Shown here: piece after piece, positions 15,164 through 24,661 of the stretch | Layout: each line of letters opens with the position of its first letter | How positions within the stretch are numbered: the stretch's first letter is position 1 | Source of the DNA: Myxococcales bacterium | GTDB lineage: Bacteria > Myxococcota_A > Polyangia > Polyangiales > Houyiibacteriaceae | Reading direction: 5' to 3' | DNA length: 34,138 bases | Assembly: GCA_020430775.1 (NCBI GenBank) | Contig: JAGQJE010000172.1 | Coordinates: 1 to 34,138, forward strand | Made by a program: the position numbers and the translations under genes | The notes under the pieces: model-generated | The model's input: only the letters and a program-made list of their open reading frames with translations | Told to the model about the DNA's origin: nothing | The model's database searches: none

Positions 15164-16066
15164 ATGCCCACCGCTCCTTCGAAGCCCTACTCCCCCACGG
15201 CCGCGCAGCCGGACGCCGTGTCCGCCGATCGGGCGGCGAAGCTCGCGGCCGTCGAGGCGTCGCCCGAGGCGGTCGCGCGCCACGACCGGGACGCGTGGCT
15301 CGACCTCTTCACGAGCGACGGTGTCGTCGAGGACCCCATCGGGACGCCGCCGTGCCGCCGTGGCGTTTACACGCGCCGCGACCGCTCGGGCGCCGACGAC
15401 CTCGCGCGCTTCTACGACACGTTCATCGCACCGACGCAGATTCGCTTCGAGGTCGACCACGACGTCGTCGCGGGCTGCTACGTGCTCCGCGACGCGACGC
15501 TGCACGTCGTCATGGCGGGCGGGCTGCGCGCGCAGGTGCCGACGCACCTGTGCTACGCGCTGCGTGAGGAAGACGGCGCGCTCCGCATCGCGCGCCTGAG
15601 CGCGTGCTGGAACGCCCCGAAGCTCACGCGACAACACCTCGCGAAGGGGGTGAGCGGCTACGTCGGGCTCGCGCTCGCGGGCGTCCGCATGGTGCGCAAG
15701 TGGGGCATCGAGCGCGCGCGGCAGTACTCGGCGGGCAGCTCGGGCGGCGTCCGCCGAGGCGGCGTCGAGGCGATGGAGGCGTTCGCTCGGACCCTCCGGG
15801 AGGGCGACACCCCGGGCTTCTGCGCGCTCTTCGCGGAGGGCGCGGAGATCCGCGAGCCCTCCGGCCGGACCCATGACCCGGGCTCGTTCGCCGCGGGGCC
15901 AGGCCCGGCGCTCGCCCTGCGCTTCGACAAGCTGATCCCCTCCGGCTGGTCGAGCTCGTGCACCTGTTACGCGACCGCCGGCGGCCGCGAGCGGCGCGGC
16001 GTCGCGTTCTTCGACTTCGAAGAGGGCACGCGCCAGATTCGCGCGGCGCGCCTGTTCTGGGAGTGA
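15164..16066 (+). CDS. Tandem NTF2-like (SnoaL/ketosteroid-isomerase-type) domain protein
   Basis: A 300-residue protein with two NTF2-like units. The first (about 38-160) has the typical helix-then-acidic pattern [21 protein letters not shown]. The second (about 200-300) repeats it as [31 protein letters not shown]. This fold includes steroid delta-isomerases, limonene-epoxide hydrolases and SnoaL-type polyketide cyclases, and also many non-catalytic binding proteins; the reaction cannot be inferred. The linker between units ([25 protein letters not shown]) is hydrophobic and basic. The ATG at 15164 is preceded by GGAG at 15150-15153; a GTG at 15119 is a less likely alternative. There is no clear signal peptide. 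Confidence 0.7.
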   Translation: MPTAPSKPYSPTAAQPDAVSADRAAKLAAVEASPEAVARHDRDAWLDLFTSDGVVEDPIGTPPCRRGVYTRRDRSGADDLARFYDTFIAPTQIRFEVDHDVVAGCYVLRDATLHVVMAGGLRAQVPTHLCYALREEDGALRIARLSACWNAPKLTRQHLAKGVSGYVGLALAGVRMVRKWGIERARQYSAGSSGGVRRGGVEAMEAFARTLREGDTPGFCALFAEGAEIREPSGRTHDPGSFAAGPGPALALRFDKLIPSGWSSSCTCYATAGGRERRGVAFFDFEEGTRQIRAARLFWE

Positions 16067-16176
16067 CCGCCGCGGGCGTGATGCGCGGTTGCCGGGCTCC
16101 GGACGTGCGGCTACCTTCCGGCGCGATGGCTTTCTCTTCGCGGGGCCCCCGGCCGTGGCGCGTGCACCCTCGCAGG

Positions 16177-17652
16177 ATGGCCGAACGGCGCCGATCGCGT
16201 CCCGCGCGCCGGCCTGGGGCTTCCTGGTCGCGCGTCGCCACGGCGCTCGGCGCGGGGCTCGCCGTGCTCGTTGCCGGCTGCGCGCTCGACAACGCGGGCA
16301 CGCCCGCCCCCGCGGGCGAGCTGAACTTCCCCATCGCCATCGCGCTCGCCCCGAGCGTCGGCGGCGCTCCGTCTCCCTATCTCTTCGTCGCCAACTCGAA
16401 CTTCGACCTGCGCTACAGCTCGGCCACGGTGCAGAGCTACGACCTCGGGGTGATCGACCGCGCCCTCGGTGAGCGGTGCAGCGCGGCGGGCGTCGACCCG
16501 AGCGAGTGCGCGCTCGTCCCCAACGCGAGCGACGCGGAGCAGCGGGAGGGGCTGACCGCGATCTACGTCCCGTCGATGCTCGCGAGCGAGGTGGTGATCG
16601 GCTCCTTCGCCGACGGCCTCGAGATCGCGCCGGACGGCCGGCGGCTGTACCTCCCGGTCCGGAGCGACAGCGACGTCACCTGGATCGACGTGGACGCCAA
16701 CGGGCAGCTCGCCTGCGGCGCGCCCGCGACCGGGCGCCCGAAGTGCGACCAGGACCACCGCCACGTCGATCGCACCCTCCTCGACGCCCGCGGTCTCGAT
16801 CTGCCGACCGATCCGGTCGACATCGCGGTGGGTCCCCTCACCGCGCTCGGAACGACGCTCCCCGGGAACTACCTCCTCATCGCGCAGCGCAACGCCTCCG
16901 TCACGCTCGCGGTCGACATGCCGTCGATGGCGAAACCGGCCGCGGTCGATGTCATGAGCGAGCTCGGGCTCGAGCAGGTGACCGCGACCGTCGACCCGAC
17001 GACCGGCCTGGTCTGGGTCCCGACGGGGGTCGCGCCGGGCGTGGCGTCGAACCTCATCGCGCGGGCGGGGCTCGCGATCGACGGCGAGACGGCGACCCCC
17101 GACCAGATGCATCTGTGGCGGACGACGCCCGCGGTCATCACGGCCGTGAACAACGGCGCGGACACCCGCGAGGTGCGCTTCGACCCACGCGATCCGAGCC
17201 TCCTCTACGTTCTGTCGCGCAGCCCGACCGCCGTCCTCGTGGCGAGGCGCGCCCTCGACGACGGGCGGCTCGACGTCAAGGACGTGATCGCCGTGGGCAC
17301 AGGCCCCTCGCGCATGACCCTCGCGACCGTGCCGGTTGGCGGCGGACGCCCCGATCGCCTGCTGGCGTTCGTCTCCTGCTTCGATGAGCGCGATGTCTAC
17401 GTCATCGACCTCGACCGGCGCCAGGTGCTCGCCGTGGTGCGGAACGTCAGCGGCCCGTTCGAGCTCGAGCCGGACCTCGTGCGGGAGCGACTGTACGTGA
17501 CCGACTTCCGCACGTCGTCGATCCGCGTCTTCGACCTCGGCCCGCTGCTCCGCTGCCTGCGCGACGAGGCGGCGCCCGAGCTCGACCGCACCTGCGCGCC
17601 CCAGATCCTTGGGCTCATCGGCAAGCCCGTCTCCGTGAGGGAGCTGCAGTGA
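16177..17652 (+). CDS. Large beta-propeller-like lipoprotein (first of a pair)
   Basis: With the ATG at 16177 the product has 491 residues. It has an Arg-rich n-region, a hydrophobic core [15 protein letters not shown] and a lipobox cysteine at residue 35. After a short Ala/Pro linker the protein contains repeated strands of the kind seen in surface beta-propellers: [66 protein letters not shown]. It should be lipidated and exported; outer-membrane location is likely but not shown. Several cysteines could pair. An alternative ATG at 16126 is preceded by TACCTT eight bases away and would lengthen the n-region to about 50 residues. The stop overlaps the next gene as GTGA. Function is unknown. 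Confidence 0.82.
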   Translation: MAERRRSRPARRPGASWSRVATALGAGLAVLVAGCALDNAGTPAPAGELNFPIAIALAPSVGGAPSPYLFVANSNFDLRYSSATVQSYDLGVIDRALGERCSAAGVDPSECALVPNASDAEQREGLTAIYVPSMLASEVVIGSFADGLEIAPDGRRLYLPVRSDSDVTWIDVDANGQLACGAPATGRPKCDQDHRHVDRTLLDARGLDLPTDPVDIAVGPLTALGTTLPGNYLLIAQRNASVTLAVDMPSMAKPAAVDVMSELGLEQVTATVDPTTGLVWVPTGVAPGVASNLIARAGLAIDGETATPDQMHLWRTTPAVITAVNNGADTREVRFDPRDPSLLYVLSRSPTAVLVARRALDDGRLDVKDVIAVGTGPSRMTLATVPVGGGRPDRLLAFVSCFDERDVYVIDLDRRQVLAVVRNVSGPFELEPDLVRERLYVTDFRTSSIRVFDLGPLLRCLRDEAAPELDRTCAPQILGLIGKPVSVRELQ

Positions 17653-20207
17653 GCCCCGTGCAGAGCGCCGGCGCCGCGCGCCGATGGGCGATCGGCTTGC
17701 TCGTGTGCGTCGCGGCGGCCGGCGGGTGCAACAGCAACGCGACGCTGGTGCAGCCGCCGAGCTTCAACCGCCCCGGGCAGATGGTCCTCACCTGCTACGA
17801 CACGGTCGCCAAGCACGTCGTGCCGGCCGACCGCTGCGACGGCGTCGAGGGCAAGTCGTCCGAGACGGTCGTGCTCACCGCGGTGGTCACCCAGACGGCG
17901 CGCGGCGAGCTCGGCGCGGTCGATCTGCGGGACGACGTCCCCCTCGACAGCGATCCGGTCGTGCCGGGCTTCACGTTCCGCCGGGTCGGTGAGTCGCCCA
18001 CCGGCCTCGCGATCGATCCGGCCCACCCCGAGGTCGTCTTCGTGGCGAGCTTCGGCGCGCGGGGGGTGCAGGCCCTCTCGACGAGCGAGCTGATCCCCGG
18101 CTCGAAGGGCGTGTCCCTGCCGAGCGCGTTCGTGCCGCTCAGCGACGCGCCGACGGACCTCGTGCTGTCGCCCGACGGCTCGACCCTCTATGCCGGCCTC
18201 GCCGACACGCCGGCCCTCGCCGCCATCCCCGTCGAGCGGGAGCAGACGGGCGACACCCTCACCGCCGTGCGCTTCGGCACCCCGCGCATCATCCCGCTCG
18301 GCGACGACGTGCCCGCGCCGGTGGCGCCCGCGCCGGACGATCCGGTGAGCGACTACAGCCGCACCTGCACGCGCAGCCCCGTCCCCGTCGAGTCCGTGGC
18401 GACCACGACGCCGCGACCGCCCGAGGCGACGGGTCCGGCGCGGGCGGGGCGCCTGACCATCGACACGGCCAGCTCGCCCGCGGTGCTCCTCGTGCCTGAC
18501 GAGGGGCTCCCCGTCGTGCATCGCTTCGCCCTCGACGCGGCCGGCGACGCGACCGAGCTCGACCCGATCACCGTGTCCGTGCCGACCCGAGCCGTCGCCG
18601 TGACCCCGCCGGTGCCGTCAGAGGTCGGCGCGCCCGCGGGCACCGAGCGCTACCTCTACGCGATCGACGCCACCGATCGCAGCGTCCTCGCGGTCGACTA
18701 CGACGCCAGCTCGCCGACCTTCGGCGCCGTCCTGCCGGTCAACGTCGGCGACGACCCGAGCGATCGCATCCGCATCGACGCGCGCGCGGTCAGCCTGGCC
18801 GTCGTGACGCCCGACAAGCCCGACGAGAACGCGCCCGCGCTGCACCCCGGCGCGTACTGCGACCCGGCGGACCCGCAGCAGGCGAAGGCCGCGTCGGGTG
18901 TGCGTCTGCGCGGCGTCTTCCTCGCGGTCGGCCTGCAGAACGGCCAGCTCGCGATCGTCGATGTCCACGATCTCGACGCCCCCTGTCGCGGCGGCGCCGG
19001 CTGCGAAGACCCGGCGGTCCAGCTCGACCGGGAGGTGCGCATCCGCCGCAACCGGGTCCGCGTCGCGAGCTTCAGCAACGAGCTCGTCCACGTCGCGAGC
19101 GTGCCGGGCTTCCGCTTCGCCGGCGCCGTGGGGCGCCTCGACGAGTCGGGCGTCCCGACCTCCGGCGACGGGCCGGGCCTCATGCCGGTGGGTTGCGCGC
19201 TCGCGGACGCGGCGAGCTGTCCGAGCGGCGAGCGCGTCGGTTGCCCGGACGGCATGGTGCAGGCGTTTCCCGTGCTGGACCTCGACGAGCCCCTCGCGGC
19301 GAAGGCGCCCCTCATCTGCGCGCTCGACGACGTCTGGGGCGCGCGCCGGCAGCGCTGGTCGGCGATGTGGCAGGGCGCCTTGCCGGACACCCAGGGCGGC
19401 GCCGGGCGCTTCACCGACGGCGCCGGCTTTTCGGTCCGCGACGCGGGCCTGTGCGGCGAGGGGGTCGTCGGCGCAGACGACGTCGTGGCGTCGGCCCTGC
19501 CGGCAGACGATCCGGTGGCAGGCTACGGGGGCGATGAGCTCGTGCTCGTCGGCAACGTCCCGGCGCGTCGTCGCGACGCACGCGCTTTCCCCGAGTGCCA
19601 GCGCTTCGTCATCCCCGACAACGACCCCGACGGGCTCCGTGACGTCCCGATCGGCTTCACGATCAAGGCCGCGTTCGACGACGCGCTCGAGCTCGGCGAC
19701 GCGATCGACGGTGGCGACTACACGCTAGGAGACGTCCGAGGCTGCTTCCCCGACCTGGTCGCGTACGAGATCCGCGCTCACGACGCGTACACCGTCGTCG
19801 GCTCGGCGAGCGGGTTTTCGCATCGCGTCGCGGCCGACCCGCTCACCGGCGCCTGTCGCGTCGATACGACCCGCCCGCGCGAGGACGCCGGGCGCGCGTT
19901 CGGCGGGCGCCCCTTCGACAACGGCGTCGTCGCCTTCACGATCGGCGAGTACGACGACCCGGACTCCGGGCCCACCCCGACCTTGCCGGCCGGTGTCGAG
20001 GCGCAGCTCGCGTTCGACCTGACCGGGTTGCCCCAGCGGCTCGTCACCGGCACGCAGGCGGGCGGCGTGCTCAGCTCGATCGGCGTGCTCCCGCAGCGCC
20101 TCGTCTACAGCCCCTACGACCAGGACCTCTATGTCGTGGACATCCAGGCGGAGTGGGTGCGGCGCATCGAGCTGAACCCCTTCCTCCCGGCGAGCACCAT
20201 CCGCTGA
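17649..20207 (+). CDS. Very large beta-propeller-like lipoprotein (second of a pair)
   Basis: An 852-residue product starting with GTG at 17649, which overlaps the stop of the first lipoprotein (GTGA, 17649-17652). The signal segment RRWAIGLLVCVAAAGGC ends in a lipobox with Cys27. The mature part carries propeller-like blades: PTGLAIDPAHPEVVFVASFG, PTDLVLSPDGSTLYAGLADT, RYLYAIDATDRSVLAVDYD, GVFLAVGLQNGQLAIVDVHD. The C-terminus (RLVYSPYDQDLYVVDIQAEW) is of the same kind. About 16 further cysteines suggest disulfides in the periplasm or on the surface. Architecture and tight coupling imply that the two lipoproteins act together. I do not recognise the family beyond that. mutS begins four bases after the stop. 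Confidence 0.82.
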   Translation: MSPVQSAGAARRWAIGLLVCVAAAGGCNSNATLVQPPSFNRPGQMVLTCYDTVAKHVVPADRCDGVEGKSSETVVLTAVVTQTARGELGAVDLRDDVPLDSDPVVPGFTFRRVGESPTGLAIDPAHPEVVFVASFGARGVQALSTSELIPGSKGVSLPSAFVPLSDAPTDLVLSPDGSTLYAGLADTPALAAIPVEREQTGDTLTAVRFGTPRIIPLGDDVPAPVAPAPDDPVSDYSRTCTRSPVPVESVATTTPRPPEATGPARAGRLTIDTASSPAVLLVPDEGLPVVHRFALDAAGDATELDPITVSVPTRAVAVTPPVPSEVGAPAGTERYLYAIDATDRSVLAVDYDASSPTFGAVLPVNVGDDPSDRIRIDARAVSLAVVTPDKPDENAPALHPGAYCDPADPQQAKAASGVRLRGVFLAVGLQNGQLAIVDVHDLDAPCRGGAGCEDPAVQLDREVRIRRNRVRVASFSNELVHVASVPGFRFAGAVGRLDESGVPTSGDGPGLMPVGCALADAASCPSGERVGCPDGMVQAFPVLDLDEPLAAKAPLICALDDVWGARRQRWSAMWQGALPDTQGGAGRFTDGAGFSVRDAGLCGEGVVGADDVVASALPADDPVAGYGGDELVLVGNVPARRRDARAFPECQRFVIPDNDPDGLRDVPIGFTIKAAFDDALELGDAIDGGDYTLGDVRGCFPDLVAYEIRAHDAYTVVGSASGFSHRVAADPLTGACRVDTTRPREDAGRAFGGRPFDNGVVAFTIGEYDDPDSGPTPTLPAGVEAQLAFDLTGLPQRLVTGTQAGGVLSSIGVLPQRLVYSPYDQDLYVVDIQAEWVRRIELNPFLPASTIR

Positions 20208-20211
20208 TGCG

Positions 20212-23010
20212 ATGGCGCGACGGGGTGGCGACACTGGCTCGAAGGGACACTCGCCGGGCATGAAGCAATACCTGCGCGCCAAAGCGCAGTACCCCGACGC
20301 CATCGTCTTCTTTCGCCTCGGCGACTTCTACGAGATGTTCTTCGAGGACGCCGTCCGCGTCTCGGAGCTGCTCGGCTTGACGCTGACCTCGCGCGGGAAG
20401 GGGCCGGCGGGCGAGGACATCCCGATGGCCGGCGTCCCCTTCCACGCGGTCACGTCGTACCTGACGCGCCTGCTCGCGCTGGGCGAGAAGGTCGCGATCT
20501 GCGAGCAGATGGCGGACCCGCGCACCGTCAAGGGCATCGTGCCGCGCGAGGTGGTTCGGGTCGTCACCCCCGGCGTGTGCCTCGAGCCGGACGCCCTCGA
20601 CGCGCGCGCCAGCAACTACCTCGCCGTCCTGGCCGCGGCCGGGGCGGACGACGCCGCGGGGGCGGGAGACGCTACCGCCGGTGAGGCGTTCGGCCTGTGC
20701 ACGCTCGAGGTCTCGACCGGCGTGCTCCGCGGCTGCGCGCTCGCGACCGCGCCCGAGGCGCTCGCCGAGCTCGCGCGCCTCGAGCCCCGTGAGCTCCTGG
20801 TCGACGCGCTCGACTCGCCGCTCGCCGACGCCGTGCGTGAGACGCTCCCCGGCGTGCGTCTCGACCGGTTGCGGGCCTACGCGACCGCGGCCGGCGCGAG
20901 CGAGCCGACAGCGGCGCGAAGCGCGGGAGGCCTGCCGCGGTGGGCCGAGGGGCTCCTCGACCCCGCCGCTCCCGAGCCGGCGCCGGCTCCGGGCTGGGTC
21001 GCGCGCTTCGAGCGGGACGCCTCACCCGCCGTGCTCGAGGCGGCGGCGGCCGCGCTCCGCTACGCGCGCCGCAGCCAGCCGAGCGGGCCGCTCGAGGTGC
21101 AGCGCGCTGAGGTCTACGCGCCGGGCGCCGCCCTCACGCTCGACGACGCGGCCGTCCGCAACCTCGAGCTGTTGCGGACGACGACCGGCGAGGCGCGCGG
21201 GTCGCTCTTGCACCTGGTCGACGCGACACGCACCGCGATGGGCGCGCGGGCGCTGCGGGAGCGGATCCTCGCGCCGCTCACCGACGTCGCCGCGATCCGC
21301 CGCCGGCACGACGCCGTCGAGGCGCTCACGGAGGACACGACCCTGCGCGAGCGGCTGCGCAAACAGCTCGCCTCGGTGGGCGACCTCGAGCGCCTCGCGA
21401 CGCGCGCCCGGATGCGTCTCGCGACGCCGCGCGAGCTCGGCAGCGTTCGCGACGGGCTCCGTGGGGCGGCCGAGGTCGCCGCCACGCTCCGCGCCGCGGC
21501 CGGGGAGCGCGCGCTCGGCGCCGGCGAGACCCTGGCGCGGCTCGCCCCCGCCGACTGCCTGGAGGCGCTCGAGCGCGAGCTCGAGCATGCGCTCGTCGCG
21601 GAGCCTCCGCCGCACGACCGCGACGGCGGCATCTTCGCGCCCGGCTTCGACGCCGAGCTCGACGGCGAGCGAGCGCTCTCGGCGGACAGCAAGGATCTCG
21701 TCCTCGCCATCGAGCGGCGCGAGCGCGAGCGGACCGGCGTCGCCTCGCTGAAGGTCCGCTACAACAAGGTCTTCGGGTACTACATCGAGGTCACGCGCTC
21801 GAACCTGCACGCGGTGCCGAGCGACTACACCCGCAAGCAGACCGTCGCGAACGCCGAGCGCTTCGTGACCGACGAGCTCACCGAGCTTCAGGATCGCATC
21901 GTCGGCGCGGAGGCGCGCGTCAAGACCATCGAGTCCGAGCGCTTCGCGGCGCTCCGCGACGCGGTCGGCGCACAGGCCGCCCGGCTCGGGGCGCTCGCAC
22001 ACCAGCTCGCCGATCTCGACGTGCACGCCTCGTTCGCGCACCTCGCCGCCGAGCACGGCTACGTGCGCCCCGTGATGGACGAGTCGACGCGCCTCGAGCT
22101 TCGCGACGCGCGCCACCCCATCGTCGAGCGGCTCGCCGCCGCGGGTGACTTCGTCCCGAACGACGTCGTCCTCGACGCGGACGGGGAGCGCCTCATCGTG
22201 CTCACCGGACCCAACATGTCGGGCAAGTCGACCGTCATGCGGCAGGTCGCGCTGGCGGTCATCCTCGCGCAGGCGGGCGGCTTCGTGCCTGCCCGTGAGG
22301 CTCACATCGGGGTCGTCGACCGCGTGTTCACGCGGGTCGGGGCGAGCGACCAGCTCAGCCGCGGTCAGAGCACGTTCATGGTCGAGATGCGCGAGACGGC
22401 GGCCATGCTCCGAGGCGCGACCCACCGCTCGCTCGTCATCCTCGACGAGATCGGCCGAGGCACGAGCACCTACGACGGCCTCGCGATCGCGTGGGCGGTC
22501 GCCGAGCACCTGCACGACGCGCTCACCTGCCGCGCGATGTTCGCGACCCACTACCACGAGCTGTGCGAGCTCGCGCAGACGCGCGCCGGGGTCGTGAACT
22601 TCAACGTCGCGGCGCGCGAGTACGGCGACGACATTGTCTTTCTGCACAAGCTCACGCCCGGGTCCGCGAACCGCAGCTACGGCGTCGCGGTGGCGCGGCT
22701 GGCGCAGGTGCCGGACGCCGTCTTGCGCCGCGCCGAGGCGATCCTCGCGGACCTCGAGCGCGGCGCGGCCCTCCCCTCGGGCAGCCCCTCCCACATGCGG
22801 GCGCTCGACGCCGGGGGGCGGGCGCAGCTCGGCCTCTTCGAACCGGCGCCCGAGGCTACGGCCGCGAGCCCCGGCGCCGGACCCCATGCGCCGCTCGCGC
22901 CCAGCGCGCTCGAGCGCGCCGTCCGCGCGCTCGACCTCGACCACATGACGCCGGTCGAAGCGCTGGTCGCGCTGTCACGGCTGCGCGCGCTGCTCGAGCC
23001 CGAGGCGTAG
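20212..23010 (+). CDS. mutS: DNA mismatch repair protein MutS
   Basis: MutS binds mismatches as a dimer and recruits MutL. The 932-residue protein has the mismatch-recognition motif GDFYEMF, with the intercalating Phe and its Glu at about residues 39 and 41, near the N-terminus. It then has connector, lever and clamp regions with VRYNKVFGYYIEVT near 517-530, and the ABC-type ATPase with Walker A GPNMSGKST near 666, Walker B/signature DEIGRGTSTYDG near 744 and FATHYHEL near 779. Length is slightly above the E. coli protein because of an Ala/Gly-rich insert near residue 143-155 and the C-terminal linker. The ATG at 20212 lies four bases after the lipoprotein stop, so it may be co-transcribed. 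No mutL is in the window. Confidence 0.97.
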   Translation: MARRGGDTGSKGHSPGMKQYLRAKAQYPDAIVFFRLGDFYEMFFEDAVRVSELLGLTLTSRGKGPAGEDIPMAGVPFHAVTSYLTRLLALGEKVAICEQMADPRTVKGIVPREVVRVVTPGVCLEPDALDARASNYLAVLAAAGADDAAGAGDATAGEAFGLCTLEVSTGVLRGCALATAPEALAELARLEPRELLVDALDSPLADAVRETLPGVRLDRLRAYATAAGASEPTAARSAGGLPRWAEGLLDPAAPEPAPAPGWVARFERDASPAVLEAAAAALRYARRSQPSGPLEVQRAEVYAPGAALTLDDAAVRNLELLRTTTGEARGSLLHLVDATRTAMGARALRERILAPLTDVAAIRRRHDAVEALTEDTTLRERLRKQLASVGDLERLATRARMRLATPRELGSVRDGLRGAAEVAATLRAAAGERALGAGETLARLAPADCLEALERELEHALVAEPPPHDRDGGIFAPGFDAELDGERALSADSKDLVLAIERRERERTGVASLKVRYNKVFGYYIEVTRSNLHAVPSDYTRKQTVANAERFVTDELTELQDRIVGAEARVKTIESERFAALRDAVGAQAARLGALAHQLADLDVHASFAHLAAEHGYVRPVMDESTRLELRDARHPIVERLAAAGDFVPNDVVLDADGERLIVLTGPNMSGKSTVMRQVALAVILAQAGGFVPAREAHIGVVDRVFTRVGASDQLSRGQSTFMVEMRETAAMLRGATHRSLVILDEIGRGTSTYDGLAIAWAVAEHLHDALTCRAMFATHYHELCELAQTRAGVVNFNVAAREYGDDIVFLHKLTPGSANRSYGVAVARLAQVPDAVLRRAEAILADLERGAALPSGSPSHMRALDAGGRAQLGLFEPAPEATAASPGAGPHAPLAPSALERAVRALDLDHMTPVEALVALSRLRALLEPEA

Positions 23011-23025
23011 CCGGCGCTCCGGTGG

Positions 23026-23031
23026 TACGAT
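23026..23031 (+). promoter_or_regulatory. -10-like TACGAT just before the PheA-like gene
   Basis: TACGAT ends six bases before the ATG at 23038, which would put transcription start on or next to the start codon. There is no Shine-Dalgarno sequence and no convincing -35. One of several such boxes in the window. Confidence 0.35.
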
Positions 23032-23037
23032 CCTCGT

Positions 23038-24111
23038 ATGGTCGACGAGGAACGGCTCGCGGAGGTGCGAAAGGCGCTCGAGGCCGCCGACAGCGCCCTC
23101 GCGGCCGCGCTCGACGCGCGCGCGCAGGCCACGAAGGACCTCGCCGCGCTCGCCGCGGCCATCCCGGACCGCTACCAGCCGCTGCGCGCCGAGGAGGCGA
23201 TCGTGCAGCGGGCCCGGGGCCTCGTCCGAGCCTTCCCTCGGGAGCCGACCGAGCGGATCTTTCGGGAGGTCATCTCCGCGTGCGAGGCGCTCGTCGCGCC
23301 GCGACGGGTCGTCTACGACGGCGTCGAGGGCGGCTTCGCGCACCTCGCGGCGCGGCGACGCTTCGGCGGCTCCGCAGAGCTGCGCTCGGTGGACGGGCCG
23401 GAGGTCGCACGCGATGAGGTCGCGCGTGGTCGCGCGGACTTCGCGCTCGTCCCCTTCGAGACCTCGAACGACGGCGCCGTCACCGCGACGCTGAACGCCC
23501 TCTCGGAGGGTGAGGTCAAGGTCTGCTCCGAGGTCACCGTCGTCGCGAGCTACGAGCTCATGTCGAGCGGCGTCGCGGCGGCGGGCGTCGAGAAGATCTA
23601 CGGCGAGCCGGCCGCGGTCGCGGCCTGCGAGCGCTTCTTGCGGACCCGCTACCCGCACGCGATGGTGCTCGACGCGCCCTCCGGCGAGGTCGCCGCGCGC
23701 TTCTGCGCCGTCGAGCCGGGGGCGGCCGTCGTCGGCACCGATCTGCTCCGCGACGCGCACGGCCTCACCGTCGTACACGCGCACATCGAGGACGCGCCGG
23801 GCGCGTCCGTCCGCTTCGCGGTCCTCGGCACGGCGCTCCCGTCGCGCACCGGCGCGGACCGCACCGTCCTCGCCGTGGCGACTCCGGACGAGCCGGGCGC
23901 GCTCTACCGCGTGCTCCAGCCCTTCGCCGAACGGCACGTGAACCTGACGCGCCTCGAGTCGAGGCCTGCCCGCGACAAGCCGTGGCCGTACCTCTTCTTC
24001 ATCGAGCTCGACGGGCACACGACCGATCGCGCGGTCCTGCTCGCCCTCGAGTCGCTCCGGACGATGGCGCGCTTCGTGAAGGTCCTCGGCAGCTACCCCC
24101 GCCCCACCTGA
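23038..24111 (+). CDS. P-protein (chorismate mutase/prephenate dehydratase) homologue with altered active sites
   Basis: The 357-residue protein has the three-part layout of bifunctional PheA: AroQ-like helices (1-88), a prephenate-dehydratase fold (89-265) and an ACT domain (275-357) with DEPGALYRVL and the ESRP phenylalanine-binding motif (307-310). By alignment from memory with E. coli PheA, the mutase part keeps Arg11 and Arg28 but has Ala39 for Lys39 and lacks the Asp48/Arg51/Glu52 set. The dehydratase residues N160, S208, Q215 and T278 correspond to T142, G189, A196 and V258, so the ENS, SHPQ and TRF motifs read ETS, GEPA and VRF. The fold identification is firm; activity is doubtful. 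It may be a regulatory pseudoenzyme or act on another substrate. No Shine-Dalgarno precedes the ATG. Confidence 0.85.
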   Translation: MVDEERLAEVRKALEAADSALAAALDARAQATKDLAALAAAIPDRYQPLRAEEAIVQRARGLVRAFPREPTERIFREVISACEALVAPRRVVYDGVEGGFAHLAARRRFGGSAELRSVDGPEVARDEVARGRADFALVPFETSNDGAVTATLNALSEGEVKVCSEVTVVASYELMSSGVAAAGVEKIYGEPAAVAACERFLRTRYPHAMVLDAPSGEVAARFCAVEPGAAVVGTDLLRDAHGLTVVHAHIEDAPGASVRFAVLGTALPSRTGADRTVLAVATPDEPGALYRVLQPFAERHVNLTRLESRPARDKPWPYLFFIELDGHTTDRAVLLALESLRTMARFVKVLGSYPRPT

Positions 24112-24163
24112 CCGCGCAGTCGAACGTCGCTCGACCGCGCCGCTCTCGCGCGCGCGCCCGAGG

Positions 24164-24661
24164 TCACCGCCGCGCGAGGGTGGCGCGGAGAGCGGAGATC
24201 CACTCGGCGTGGTCGGGCGCGCCGGTCTCTGCGGCGACCTCTCCGCTGAGCCCGCACCGCGCGATGTGCGCGTCCCAGTCGTCGGCGGGCCAAGATCCCA
24301 CGAGCACGCCGTCCGCGAGGAAGAGGTGGTCCCCGGGCAGCGCCGCTCCCGGGGGCAACCCACCGAGCGCCCTGGTGTAGGGCGCGATCCGCGCTTCGAA
24401 CAGGCGCCGCTCGGCGGCCTCCGGCAGGCGCTCGAACGCCCTGTCGAACTGCTCCCAGCTACGCGCCGCGGCGCGGACGCCGTCGACGCCGAGCGGCTCG
24501 CGCAGCCGGTAGGCGCCGGGGGCGACGAAGGGGTCGTGATCGCCGTAGGCCGCGACGCCAAGCCGCGCTTCGACGCGCTCGATGGCGCTGAGGTCGAGCA
24601 CCCGCCCCGCCTGGTGCGCCGCGACGAGGGCGCACCGCAGCGCCGCGCCCTCTCCGATCAC
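24164..24661 (-). CDS. Hypothetical protein coupled to coaBC
   Basis: A 165-residue product I do not recognise. The GTG at 24661 overlaps the coaBC stop as GTGA (24658-24661), so translation is coupled. The N-terminal part is helical (CALVAAHQAGRVLDLSAIERVEARLG), followed by a region rich in Pro, Gly and aromatic residues (YGDHDPFVAPGAYRLREP; then GDHLFLADGVLVGSWPADDW) and a helical C-terminus (HAEWISALRATLARR). No signal peptide, membrane helix or metal-binding motif is seen, so it is probably cytoplasmic. Codon use and GC-rich third positions match the neighbours, which supports real coding. Coupling suggests a role near CoA synthesis or a partner of CoaBC, without direct evidence. Confidence 0.68.
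   Translation of the reverse strand: MIGEGAALRCALVAAHQAGRVLDLSAIERVEARLGVAAYGDHDPFVAPGAYRLREPLGVDGVRAAARSWEQFDRAFERLPEAAERRLFEARIAPYTRALGGLPPGAALPGDHLFLADGVLVGSWPADDWDAHIARCGLSGEVAAETGAPDHAEWISALRATLARR

Noticed and set aside
14171-15874. A much longer N-terminus for the sigma-54 activator
   Set aside because: The frame is open far upstream, but it crosses the regulatory region and runs opposite the hemerythrin and NTF2 genes; no sensor domain appears in that translation.
12586-16066. An encapsulin shell gene near the ferritin
   Set aside because: I read both strands around the ferritin and found only the TetR, sigma-54 activator, hemerythrin and NTF2-like genes; none resembles an HK97-type shell protein.
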